This document shows, piece by piece, positions 31,081 to 37,603 of a DNA stretch of 39,594 nt. Position 1 is the first letter of the stretch. Each line of letters opens with the position of its first letter. Position numbers and translations under genes: made by a program. The notes beneath the pieces are model-generated. The model saw only the letters and a list, made by a program, of their open reading frames with translations, ran no database searches and was not told the origin of the DNA. This DNA is from an uncultured Eubacteriales bacterium (lineage in GTDB: Bacteria; Bacillota; Clostridia; Oscillospirales; Butyricicoccaceae): NCBI GenBank assembly GCA_910586105.1, contig CAJUGU010000024.1, positions 1 through 39,594 on the forward strand. Direction: 5' to 3'.

Positions 31081-32354
31081 GACGGATCGTTTGCAGCGGC
31101 TTCTATGGAAAGCTGTGACACTGCGTCCAGCGTTTCCGGTGGCAGTACGCTGCCCGTATCCACAAGGAACGCATCTCCGCGGCAGGGGGCATACTGCCAG
31201 ACCGCGCCCGTTTCCGGGGCGATGCAAAAGCGGAGCGGACTGCCGTCCTCCTCGTGAAGCGGTTCCGCGACACAATACCAGACCGTATCCGCAAAGCGGC
31301 CGGCTGGATAAACGCTAAACGTTTCTGGTAGGCTACCGCGCGCTTCCCGCACAAGAGCGGCGAGCACGATCCACCCGCCTGAGGGCGAAACCGCAGCGCA
31401 CGTCCGGAAAAATGCCAAGCCGTCCGAATCTTCAAGGAAATAAAAATCAACGCCGATTGCAGGGGATTCGACCCGTTCCAATGCGCAGGCCAGCACCCCG
31501 CTGCGCTCCATTTCCCGCTTCAAATTGTTGCGGACGGTACGACGAAGCGCTGCCAACAGCTCGGCGAGTTCCTCCTTTTCATAGCCATATCCGACTGCAA
31601 GCCGCAAATGCTCGGTCGTATTGCCGATGCCGTCCGCAACGGTGAGTTGAACAGGGATCCCATACGCCGGAAAGTCCGTACTGTCGTCCCCCCGATACGT
31701 CTGAAAAGCGGGCAGGCTGTCCAACCGGGTGAGTAAGGCGAACAATTCGTCGATATAAACATTGGGATCGTCGGCAAGCCGGATCGGATATTCCCGGACG
31801 GCACCGCTAAAATAATCGACGCCATAAAACCGCTGCGCTTCCGGGACCTCAAGCCCTGCGATTTCATATTGTGCGAGGAGCGGCGCCGCATAACGGTTCC
31901 AGGAAACGGTACGGAAGGAATCGAGCAGCGCATGACTGCTTCCGTGCGGCAGCGGCGGTACGCCGCTCGAGCCGCCCGACCATCCGGGGGGCGACCGAAC
32001 GTCAACGGCTTCAAACGTAAGCTCCGGGAATTCGACACAGGCGACCGGATAGATCCGTTGATCTTCATCCGCAGAGCGGCAGTCGCCGACGGTAAATGTC
32101 AACCCGTACCGTTCGGCCAGCAACGTTTCGATCTCGGAAGAGGAATAAAACACAGGCTGCGAGCAGCCCGCAAAGCCAAGGACGATGAAACAAAGCAGAA
32201 GCCGCCCCAGGCCAGGCCGCACACGGCGGCATGGGGAGGATCCCCCTTGCAGGTCGCGCCGTAAACAGCGCTTTCTGGCGTTTTGCTGCTCAAACGGTAA
32301 GCGGAGCGACATCGAGCGTTTCCCCTGTTGTCCAAACAATAAACGGAGTTTCAT
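31077..32354 (-). CDS. lipoprotein of unknown function, paralog of the upstream lipoprotein
   Basis: A secreted lipoprotein of up to 425 residues. Its lipobox FAGC places the lipidated Cys at residue 64 of the longest frame, after a hydrophobic stretch RLLLCFIVLG. The signal region is odd: residues 1-14 and 15-28 look like two copies of one segment (LRLLFGQQGKR and LRLPFEQQNAR). ATG 32312, preceded by AGGGG, or GTG 32222, which would give a normal 20-residue signal, are alternative starts; ATG 32354 overlaps the previous stop. The mature N-terminus (SSSEIETLLAERYGLTFTVG, then 'FPELTFEAVDVRSP') parallels the upstream protein. No family was recognised; role on the cell surface inferred only from the lipobox. 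Confidence 0.7.
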   Translation of the reverse strand: MKLRLLFGQQGKRSMSLRLPFEQQNARKRCLRRDLQGGSSPCRRVRPGLGRLLLCFIVLGFAGCSQPVFYSSSEIETLLAERYGLTFTVGDCRSADEDQRIYPVACVEFPELTFEAVDVRSPPGWSGGSSGVPPLPHGSSHALLDSFRTVSWNRYAAPLLAQYEIAGLEVPEAQRFYGVDYFSGAVREYPIRLADDPNVYIDELFALLTRLDSLPAFQTYRGDDSTDFPAYGIPVQLTVADGIGNTTEHLRLAVGYGYEKEELAELLAALRRTVRNNLKREMERSGVLACALERVESPAIGVDFYFLEDSDGLAFFRTCAAVSPSGGWIVLAALVREARGSLPETFSVYPAGRFADTVWYCVAEPLHEEDGSPLRFCIAPETGAVWQYAPCRGDAFLVDTGSVLPPETLDAVSQLSIEAAANDPS

Positions 32355-33586
32355 GGCGCGCCGCCCCCGCTGCCTATACCGGTACCCATGCCGTCGCCGT
32401 TTGCGCCGATATTCGCGTTGCCGTCGGGACCGTCGTTGTCCGCGCCGGATCCGGTGCAGGCGCTGCGGTCAATGATAACGGTTTGATCCCCGCGTTCCAC
32501 GATCAGGTTATCCCCGTCGATCGTGATACGGTCGCCGACGATCAGCTCGCTGCCGGCATCGTCGGCCATGACCGGGAACAACGAACGCCGGACGCGCGCC
32601 CGGAAGCCTTCGGTATCGAACCATACATACGGCGCTTCGCGCTGGAAGGGGCGGCAGGTCTCCCAGCTGACCGACTCCGCCGACTTCTGGAAATCGATCA
32701 TCAACCCTGCGGATGCTGCGCCGGGTACCTGATATTCGTCTCCCAGCTGGGCAAAGAATGTATCCAGCAGCGGGAAAACGCGTTCCATTTCCGCTTCATC
32801 CGGCAAAATAACGTGGCAGCGGATATATGGGCTGCCATCTTCCCCGTCCGGATCGGGAAGGTTACAGGTATACGCAACATCGTTTTCCTCGAACAGCTCA
32901 CACAATGCGAACGCCAGCGATGTGGTCACAAAATTACATTCCCAACGGTCGCGGAGCTTGCCGACGGCTTCCTCCGCGTTGAAACCATAGATCTCCTCAT
33001 GATAAAAATTGATGTAATCGCTGGCATATACCCCTGGGCAGACGTCCAGCCGGAACTGGATGCCATGCCGGTTCAGCGGCGGCCGGCCGGTGGAAAAGGG
33101 GAATTCCCCATTCAGTTGTTCGAGCCTTTCGGCAAGCCCTTCGATCTGTGCCTCCCAGCCTTCGGCGGGCAGACAGACGCACAGGGGATCGGTCTCGTAA
33201 CCGGACCCGTTTTCGGCGAAGAAGCGCAGCATATGGCGCAGGAGATATTCATCCACGAGGGAATCCCGAAAATAATGGTATTTCGCAGGGAATATGACCG
33301 GGATCGGCCCGGAATTCGACAGTTGGATCGCGTCAACCGCTTCAAAGCGGAGGCTGGGATCGTCCACCGGCGCAAGGGTATACCGTTTGCCGTTTTCGAT
33401 ATAGCTGCCGGTATATGGATTATAAGACCCGCTGGGCTCGGACGCTAACAGGGTAAATTCGACGCCATAGGCTTCCTGGAGCTGTGCGAGCACCTCGCGC
33501 TCGGAATACAGCGAAGGGGCCGGCTGAGGGACGCAGCCAGACAGCAGCAGAAGCGCCAGCGCGCAGATCAGAAGGCGAGGCTTCAT
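32351..33586 (-). CDS. lipoprotein of unknown function, first of a tandem pair
   Basis: A 411-residue secreted lipoprotein with a clean signal peptide and lipobox LSGC (Cys18). The mature part starts SLYSEREVLAQLQEAYGVEF and contains DPSLRFEAVDAIQLSNSG, matching the downstream protein's layout, then 'EFPFSTGRPPLNRHGIQFRL' and a C-terminus rich in Asp and Gly. No known domain was recognised. The start at 33586 follows AAAGGA by nine bases; the ATG at 33595 sits directly on that site. It overlaps its paralog by four bases (ATGA), so the two are made together. Confidence 0.8.
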   Translation of the reverse strand: MKPRLLICALALLLLSGCVPQPAPSLYSEREVLAQLQEAYGVEFTLLASEPSGSYNPYTGSYIENGKRYTLAPVDDPSLRFEAVDAIQLSNSGPIPVIFPAKYHYFRDSLVDEYLLRHMLRFFAENGSGYETDPLCVCLPAEGWEAQIEGLAERLEQLNGEFPFSTGRPPLNRHGIQFRLDVCPGVYASDYINFYHEEIYGFNAEEAVGKLRDRWECNFVTTSLAFALCELFEENDVAYTCNLPDPDGEDGSPYIRCHVILPDEAEMERVFPLLDTFFAQLGDEYQVPGAASAGLMIDFQKSAESVSWETCRPFQREAPYVWFDTEGFRARVRRSLFPVMADDAGSELIVGDRITIDGDNLIVERGDQTVIIDRSACTGSGADNDGPDGNANIGANGDGMGTGIGSGGGAP

Positions 33587-33675
33587 GCAAACCATTCCTT
33601 TCGTGGTCGAAGATCGGGAACGCCCTCCGGGGCGCTTTTTATACTCACGTTCCGAACATTTTGCCGATCATACTA

Positions 33676-33845
33676 CTTCGTCCCGCCGTCCGTTTGGCGG
33701 GACGAAGCCGCGCGCATAAGCAGCTTTGACTGCGCCGATCCCGCCCGCGGGCGGGAAAGGGATTCCAAAGGGACTCGACCCTTTGGCGCTGTCCGCGCAG
33801 GACCGGGGCCAGGGGCAGCGCCCCGGCGTCCGCCGCGCCGGTGAA
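33676..33845 (+). repeat. composite intergenic repeat (copy R4, divergent)
   Basis: It lies in the 418-base gap between the lipoprotein and repressor genes, which holds no gene. It opens with a perfect 12-base hairpin CTTCGTCCCGCC (33676-33687) / GGCGGGACGAAG (33696-33707), then GCGCGCATAAGC. A further CCCGCCCGCGGGCGGG palindrome, CCAAAGGG/CCCTTTGG and CCGGGGC/GCCCCGG palindromes follow. The order of modules parallels copy R3, but the sequence is more diverged. Confidence 0.6.
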
Positions 33846-33884
33846 GCAAACCGCAATATTCAACGTTTGCGGGTATATGTTCGG

Positions 33885-33934
33885 AAAAAGAAACCGGCGC
33901 AGGACCCGGCAGCAAACTGTGGGGCCTGCGCCGG
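33885..33934 (-). terminator. terminator of the S24 repressor gene
   Basis: On the minus strand CCGGCGCAGGCCC (33922-33934) pairs with GGGTCCTGCGCCGG (33894-33907) with one bulge, followed by TTTCTTTTT. Confidence 0.85.
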
Positions 33935-34004
33935 AGCGTTTCAGAGCCTGTTCCATATGGGAAGGGATACCGTAAGGCGAACCGTCACGCGTTCGGGGCG
34001 CGGG

Positions 34005-34802
34005 TCAGGATCTGGCAAAATAACTTTGATCGCAGATACCCAGCACCAGCCCCTGACAACGGATATCCTCGGTCAGGACGATCGGCGCATATTCCGGGTT
34101 GTGCGAGATCAATTCGCCTTCGCCAAGCTCCTTGACATATTCCTTGCCATCCATATAAAAGATGCCGATCTCGCCCGGACGTATTTCCGGTTGAACATGG
34201 ACAAAGATCCGGTCGCCGTCATGATAGGTCGGCTCCATGCTGTTGCCAATGATCGGGATGATATAGGAGACGCCCAACGGCGGCTTTTTCACCAGCACGA
34301 CCTCGCTGGCATAGGCGGTGTCCGCCCACTGCCCGAAGCCGGCGCTTGCGGCATTTTCATAAAACGGAACGGGATAGCGCCGCTGTTCCTCTTCGGGGCG
34401 GGCGATCCGAAGCGTATAATGCCGGATCGCATTTTGGATCCGCCTACGTTCCTCGCGCGCTTTCTGGATCCGGCGGTATTCCAGGTCGAGCGTCACGTCG
34501 ACCATTTCCCGGCCGTGTTCGTCCAGCTGCCGGTATTTTTTCAGAAGCTGCCGCTCGTCCTCCCCGCTGGGGGCGACTTTTTCCGGGTCGCGCTTTAAGA
34601 CCCGCACGCAATCCTGAAACAGGAAATTCGGTTCCACCTTCAGGGCGTCCATCAATGCGTACAGCACCGCCTCGCGGGGGTGGCTGGTCTCTTTTTCATA
34701 ATTCGTGATCGCGGAGCCGGTCACGCCGATGCGTTTGCCAAGCTCCTCCTGCGTCAGTCCCGCCCGTTCGCGGGCCTGCCTCAGCCGTTTTCCGATCCCC
34801 AT
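34005..34802 (-). CDS. phage CI-like repressor: XRE helix-turn-helix plus S24 (LexA-like) autoprotease
   Basis: A 265-residue self-cleaving repressor. The N-terminal HTH (about 5-58) shows RLRQARERAGLTQEELGKRI followed by TGSAITNYEKETSHP. A basic, helical linker (about 80-140) is rich in Arg and Glu. The C-terminal S24 domain (about 145-265) has a cleavage site Ala154-Gly155 in AASAGFGQ, catalytic Ser188 in IIGNSMEPTYHDGD, and Lys224 in EYVKELG. All three are intact, so RecA-stimulated cleavage during DNA damage is expected from the family. The start at 34802 follows GGAGGTG. It is transcribed from its own promoter, divergent from the Cro-like gene, with three operators between. Confidence 0.93.
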   Translation of the reverse strand: MGIGKRLRQARERAGLTQEELGKRIGVTGSAITNYEKETSHPREAVLYALMDALKVEPNFLFQDCVRVLKRDPEKVAPSGEDERQLLKKYRQLDEHGREMVDVTLDLEYRRIQKAREERRRIQNAIRHYTLRIARPEEEQRRYPVPFYENAASAGFGQWADTAYASEVVLVKKPPLGVSYIIPIIGNSMEPTYHDGDRIFVHVQPEIRPGEIGIFYMDGKEYVKELGEGELISHNPEYAPIVLTEDIRCQGLVLGICDQSYFARS

Positions 34803-34924
34803 TCCTGCACCTCCTTTCGTTTTCCGGACCGGTCGCCGGTCCTGCGGAAGGGCTGGCGGCATATCTGCGCCGTCCCTTCGCCTGCTTTGCGCAGGCGGGC
34901 GCCCTTTGGGCAGCCTTTGAGTCT

Positions 34925-34953
34925 ATTAAAACATAAAAAAGGTGAACCGTCAA
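34925..34953 (-). promoter_or_regulatory. repressor promoter (PRM-like)
   Basis: On the minus strand TTGACG (34948-34953), a 17-base spacer and TTTAAT (34925-34930), each one base from consensus or close to it. Operator O1 is eight bases upstream of the -35, so a repressor bound there would not block this promoter and could activate it. Confidence 0.75.
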
Positions 34954-34960
34954 GGGGAGA

Positions 34961-34975
34961 CTCAAGAAGCTTTAG
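34961..34975. promoter_or_regulatory. operator O1 of the phage switch
   Basis: CTCAAGAAGCTTTAG, an imperfect palindrome with CTCAAG/CTTGAG-type half-sites around a 3-base centre. It lies between the two divergent promoters, centred about 50 bases upstream of the predicted repressor transcript start. Confidence 0.75.
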
Positions 34976-34984
34976 TAAAAACAC

Positions 34985-35013
34985 TTGACAACTCAGGAAA
35001 CTTGATGTATAAT
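34985..35013 (+). promoter_or_regulatory. perfect sigma-A promoter of the Cro-like operon (PR-like)
   Basis: TTGACA (34985-34990), exactly 17 bases, TATAAT (35008-35013): full consensus. Operator O2 occupies 15 of the 17 spacer bases, and O3 covers the region just after the expected start. It should be very strong when unrepressed. Confidence 0.92.
34992..35006. promoter_or_regulatory. operator O2 of the phage switch
   Basis: CTCAGGAAACTTGAT, same orientation and pattern as O1 and starting exactly 31 bases after it. It lies wholly inside the -35/-10 spacer of the rightward promoter, so bound repressor would exclude RNA polymerase. Confidence 0.78.
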
Positions 35014-35022
35014 GAGTTTATC

Positions 35023-35037
35023 CTAAAGAAACTTGAG
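35023..35037. promoter_or_regulatory. operator O3 of the phage switch
   Basis: CTAAAGAAACTTGAG, starting exactly 31 bases after O2. It lies at the predicted start of the rightward transcript, directly before the ribosome site of the Cro-like gene. Confidence 0.78.
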
Positions 35038-35053
35038 GAATGGAGGTGAAAGT

Positions 35054-35257
35054 ATGTGGGATTCCATCGTAGCCGAAAATACGAAGCGCATCCTTGCGGA
35101 GCGGGGGCTTTGCCTGAAGATCGCAGCGGAGCTTGCCGGATACGAGGCTGCGTCGTTCAACGACCTGCTGACCGGGCGCGAACCGATCACAGACCGTGAT
35201 ATCATTGCCCTGTCGGACGCGTTCGGCGTGGAGCCAAACGAGCTGTTCGCCTCTTAG
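35054..35257 (+). CDS. Cro-like helix-turn-helix regulator
   Basis: A 67-residue protein forming a single HTH unit: MWDSIVAENTKRILAERGLC, then IAAELAGYEAASFNDLLTG (recognition region) and 'DIIALSDAFGVEPNELF', the usual end of XRE domains. The start at 35054 has GGAGGTG six bases upstream and is the first gene behind the perfect promoter at 34985. By position and size it is the Cro counterpart of the S24 repressor at 34005 and probably binds the same three operators to shut off repressor synthesis. That role is inferred from the layout shared with temperate phages. Confidence 0.85.
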   Translation: MWDSIVAENTKRILAERGLCLKIAAELAGYEAASFNDLLTGREPITDRDIIALSDAFGVEPNELFAS

Positions 35258-35352
35258 GGCTTGTACGCACAAGCCGGGGACGGCGGCTGCCAGAGAACCG
35301 GGAACAAGGGCCAGGACGCCGCAAAGGCGGCGGTTGGAAAGGAGGGGCTGAA

Positions 35353-35637
35353 ATGCCGAAAGCACCGATCTGCCCGTTTTTTATCCGGGCACGGAACGAA
35401 CATTTGACGTGCGCAGTAGACGGCGCGGACGCGGAAGCAGGCGGGATCCTGCAAATGGAATTCCCGACAAAGAGCTGCCGGGTGCGCTATTGGAAACACC
35501 ACTGCTGCGGGGCTTGGGAAAGCTGCCCGCTGTCGGCGGCGCTGTGGGAGGAATATGAAAGAGCGGAAGCCGAACGGGCCTCCGCGCAGGGCCGAAGCGG
35601 GCGCGCGCGAAAGGCGCGGCGGGACAAGCCCGCGTGA
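35353..35637 (+). CDS. Cys-rich (probable zinc-binding) small phage protein
   Basis: A 94-residue protein with a conserved-looking cysteine layout: CPFF at the start, LTCAVDG near 19, then YWKHHCCGAWESCPLSAALW near 46-65, and a basic tail (GRSGRARKARRDKPA). The pattern of early Cys pair plus H-x-C-C...C-P is one I recognise from small proteins that often precede the small terminase gene in clostridial prophages, but no function is established for them. Zinc binding is inferred from the Cys/His spacing. The start at 35353 has AAAGGAGG upstream. It lies between the Cro-like gene (95-base gap) and the terminase gene. Confidence 0.78.
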   Translation: MPKAPICPFFIRARNEHLTCAVDGADAEAGGILQMEFPTKSCRVRYWKHHCCGAWESCPLSAALWEEYERAEAERASAQGRSGRARKARRDKPA

Positions 35638-35655
35638 AGGAAGGAGGGATGCGAT

Positions 35656-36297
35656 TTGGCGGCATACAAAATCGAGCGCTGGCGGACGCCGGATGGGCTC
35701 GTGCGGCTGGAAGGCTGGGCGCGGGACGGGCTGAGCTATCAGCAGATCGCGAACAACTGCGGGATCAGCCGAAGGACGCTGAACCATTGGAGGCATCAGT
35801 TCCCGGAGATCGAAGCCGCGTTGGAAAAGGGACGCGAAGTGGTCGAATTCGAGGTCGAGAACGCGATCATCAAGCGGGCGCTCGGCTACGATTATCAGGA
35901 GACCCAGGTCGAGGTCAGCGAGAAAAACGGCCGGAAAGTGACTGAGACCACCCGGCACGCCAAGCCGGACGTACATGCAGCAACCTTTTGGCTGACCCAT
36001 CGGAGCCCGGAAAAATTCGGCAGGCAGCCGGAGGTGGAAGCGAAGCCCGGCGGCTGTATCCTGCTGCCGATGGTGGAGCTTTCCGATCCGGACGGGATCC
36101 GGACGCCGGAAGGCGCGGATCAGCCGGGAACCGTCAGGGCGCAGAAGGGGACTGCCGCGCGGGGAGCAGCCGAAACATCGGAAGAGGCAGAGCGGCCGGG
36201 AGCGGCTGAAGTATCCGCAGACGTGGGAGCACCGGGCGTATCCCGGCCGGTGGAGAACCCGGAGGGGCAGGTGGAAGGAATGCCGCGCCCGCCGTAG
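35656..36297 (+). CDS. terS: phage terminase small subunit-like DNA-binding protein
   Basis: A 213-residue protein. The N-terminal HTH (about 14-50) has LEGWARDGLSYQQIANNCGI followed by SRRTLNHWRHQFPEI. A helical middle (VENAIIKRALGYDYQETQVE, then 'KPDVHAATFWLTHRSPEKFG') is typical of small terminase subunits that recognise packaging sites and hand DNA to the large subunit. The C-terminal 90 residues are an Ala/Pro/Glu-rich, probably disordered tail. The start is TTG 35656 with AAGGAGGG seven bases before; an ATG at 35649 is in the wrong frame. No large terminase gene follows, so its partner, if any, would have to come from another phage. Confidence 0.82.
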   Translation: MAAYKIERWRTPDGLVRLEGWARDGLSYQQIANNCGISRRTLNHWRHQFPEIEAALEKGREVVEFEVENAIIKRALGYDYQETQVEVSEKNGRKVTETTRHAKPDVHAATFWLTHRSPEKFGRQPEVEAKPGGCILLPMVELSDPDGIRTPEGADQPGTVRAQKGTAARGAAETSEEAERPGAAEVSADVGAPGVSRPVENPEGQVEGMPRPP

Positions 36298-36340
36298 CGC
36301 CGCGACGCTGCATATGAAGATAGAAAGGAGGGATCGCGCT

Positions 36341-36646
36341 TTGATCGCGGTCACGATCAGCCGGGAACGGATCGCAGCGCGTGGGCACGCGGCGGACGCC
36401 GTTGGCTGCGCGGCAGTCTCGGCGCTGCTGTACGCGCTTGCGGGCGGTCTGGAAAACCTCTGCCCGGGCATACCGTGGCGGATCGGCAGCGGCAGCGCCG
36501 CATTTCGGATCCCGGACGAGCCGGAGGCGCAGGCGATGCGGCTGATGGCGGAGGCCGGCCTGCGGCAGCTTGCCGAAGCACGGCAGGACATCCGGATCTT
36601 TGAAGAGCCCGTTGGGCTTCCGACAGAACAGGAGGGGAAACTATGA
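36341..36646 (+). CDS. Prp-type cysteine protease (phage prohead/bL27-processing family)
   Basis: A 101-residue protein matching the Prp (YsxB) family: IAVTISRERIAARGHA with catalytic His16, then GCAAVSALLYALAGGL with catalytic Cys23, and the helical C-terminus 'AQAMRLMAEAGLRQLAEARQ'. Host Prp trims the N-terminus of ribosomal protein bL27; phage relatives trim capsid and scaffold proteins. The His-to-Cys loop is shorter than in staphylococcal Prp, as in other clostridial phage members (from memory). The start was set at TTG 36341, eight bases after AAGGAGGG and matching the family's beginning; ATG 36314 has no ribosome site. Its stop overlaps the scaffold gene start (ATGA), so the enzyme and its likely substrate are co-translated. 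Confidence 0.8.
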   Translation: MIAVTISRERIAARGHAADAVGCAAVSALLYALAGGLENLCPGIPWRIGSGSAAFRIPDEPEAQAMRLMAEAGLRQLAEARQDIRIFEEPVGLPTEQEGKL

Positions 36647-37455
36647 AATTACATCGGTTAGATTTGAACGCCTTTGGCGAAGGGGAAGGCGCAGCGTCCG
36701 CAGCGGCAGAAGGTATGGCGCAGCCGCAGGCGGCGGGCAGCGCTTCGGAGCAGGGGGCCGGGACGGCGCCCGCAAGGCCGAGTTTTGACGAGCTGGTCAG
36801 GGGCGAATACAAACAGGATTTTCAGGAACGGGTCGAGGCGATCATAAACCGCCGCCTGAAGGGCTCGAAAGCCGAGCTGGACGCAGTGCGCCCGGTCATG
36901 GAGCTGCTTCAGCAGCGGTACCATATCCCAAGCGGGAAGGATATGGCGGCGGCGATACGGCAGGCGCTGGAAAACGACGCCGATTACTGGTCGAAGGCGG
37001 CGGAAAAGGCGGGCATGACGACCGAAGGGTATCGCAGGCTGCTGCGCGCGGAAGCGCGTTCCAAGCAGCTGGAGGAGCTTGTCGGGAAGCAGCAGACCCG
37101 GCAGGGGGCGGTGGAATTGCTGCGCGTGCTTGACCGGCAGGCGCAGCAGGTGAAGGCGCAGTACCCGGACTTCGACCCCAAAGAGGAGCTGGCGAAGAAC
37201 CCCCGGTTCGGCGACCTGGTCCGCCGCGGCATCGATATGCTGACCGCGTATCAGGTCTGCCACCAACAGGAATTCCTTGCGGCGGCGCAGCGGCAGACGA
37301 TGGAAAAGGTGCGGGAAAACCGGGCGCGGCCTGTGGAAAACGGTACCGGCGGTTCGCAGCCGGTGCGGCTGGGGAGCGATCCCTCCAAATGGAGCCGCGA
37401 ACAGTTGCGCGAGATCGAACGCCGGGTGCAGCGCGGGGAACGGATCGTGCTTTGA
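36643..37455 (+). CDS. phage scaffold protein with an N-terminal Prp-type cleavage motif
   Basis: A 270-residue helical protein that in related phages guides assembly of the prohead. It begins MKLHRLDLNAFGEG, which fits the L-x-L-x-x-F(F/G) motif cut by Prp in bL27 and in phage capsid/scaffold proteins. An Ala/Gly/Glu-rich linker follows (15-47), then the body: FDELVRGEYKQDFQERVEAI, RRLKGSKAELDAVRPVMELL, 'AGMTTEGYRRLLRAEARSKQ', 'VKAQYPDFDPKEELAKNPRF', ending 'SREQLREIERRVQRGERIVL'. This order is familiar from clostridial prophage scaffolds that lie just before the major capsid gene. Here the next element is a terminator and no capsid gene exists. The start at 36643 has AGGAGGGG upstream and overlaps the protease stop. 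Confidence 0.85.
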   Translation: MKLHRLDLNAFGEGEGAASAAAEGMAQPQAAGSASEQGAGTAPARPSFDELVRGEYKQDFQERVEAIINRRLKGSKAELDAVRPVMELLQQRYHIPSGKDMAAAIRQALENDADYWSKAAEKAGMTTEGYRRLLRAEARSKQLEELVGKQQTRQGAVELLRVLDRQAQQVKAQYPDFDPKEELAKNPRFGDLVRRGIDMLTAYQVCHQQEFLAAAQRQTMEKVRENRARPVENGTGGSQPVRLGSDPSKWSREQLREIERRVQRGERIVL

Positions 37456-37516
37456 CCGGAACCGGGCGGCTCCGCTGGGAGGCGACGCCCCCGGGCGTTC
37501 TCCCAAGCCGCGCATG

Positions 37517-37560
37517 AAAAAAGCTCCTCCCGTTCCGCTTTGCGGATGGGAGGAGCTTTT
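37517..37560. terminator. bidirectional terminator between the island and the VanW gene
   Basis: A 12-base stem AAAGCTCCTCCC (37520-37531) with GGGAGGAGCTTT (37548-37559) has A-runs on the left and T on the right, so it can act in both directions between two convergent genes. Confidence 0.88.
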
Positions 37561-37603
37561 CACTTGCTTTGAAGCGCCCACGAAAAGGGGCATGCAGCGG
37601 GGA

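Larger units (their letters stand above)
34005..37455. mobile_element. compact phage-derived island or minimal prophage remnant
   Basis: Six intact phage-type genes in 3.4 kb: divergent CI-like and Cro-like regulators with a three-operator control region, a Cys-rich phage protein, a small terminase subunit, a Prp-type protease and a scaffold protein. Integrase, replication, large terminase, portal, capsid, tail and lysis genes are all missing, and no attachment-site repeats were recognised by eye. It is bounded by the repressor terminator on the left and a shared terminator at 37517 on the right. The boundaries given are only the outermost phage-type genes. Confidence 0.7.

Noticed and set aside
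34005..37455. Complete prophage, integrative element or recognised satellite
   Set aside because: No integrase, primase, large terminase, portal, capsid, tail or lysis gene and no visible attachment repeats; kept only as a phage-derived island.
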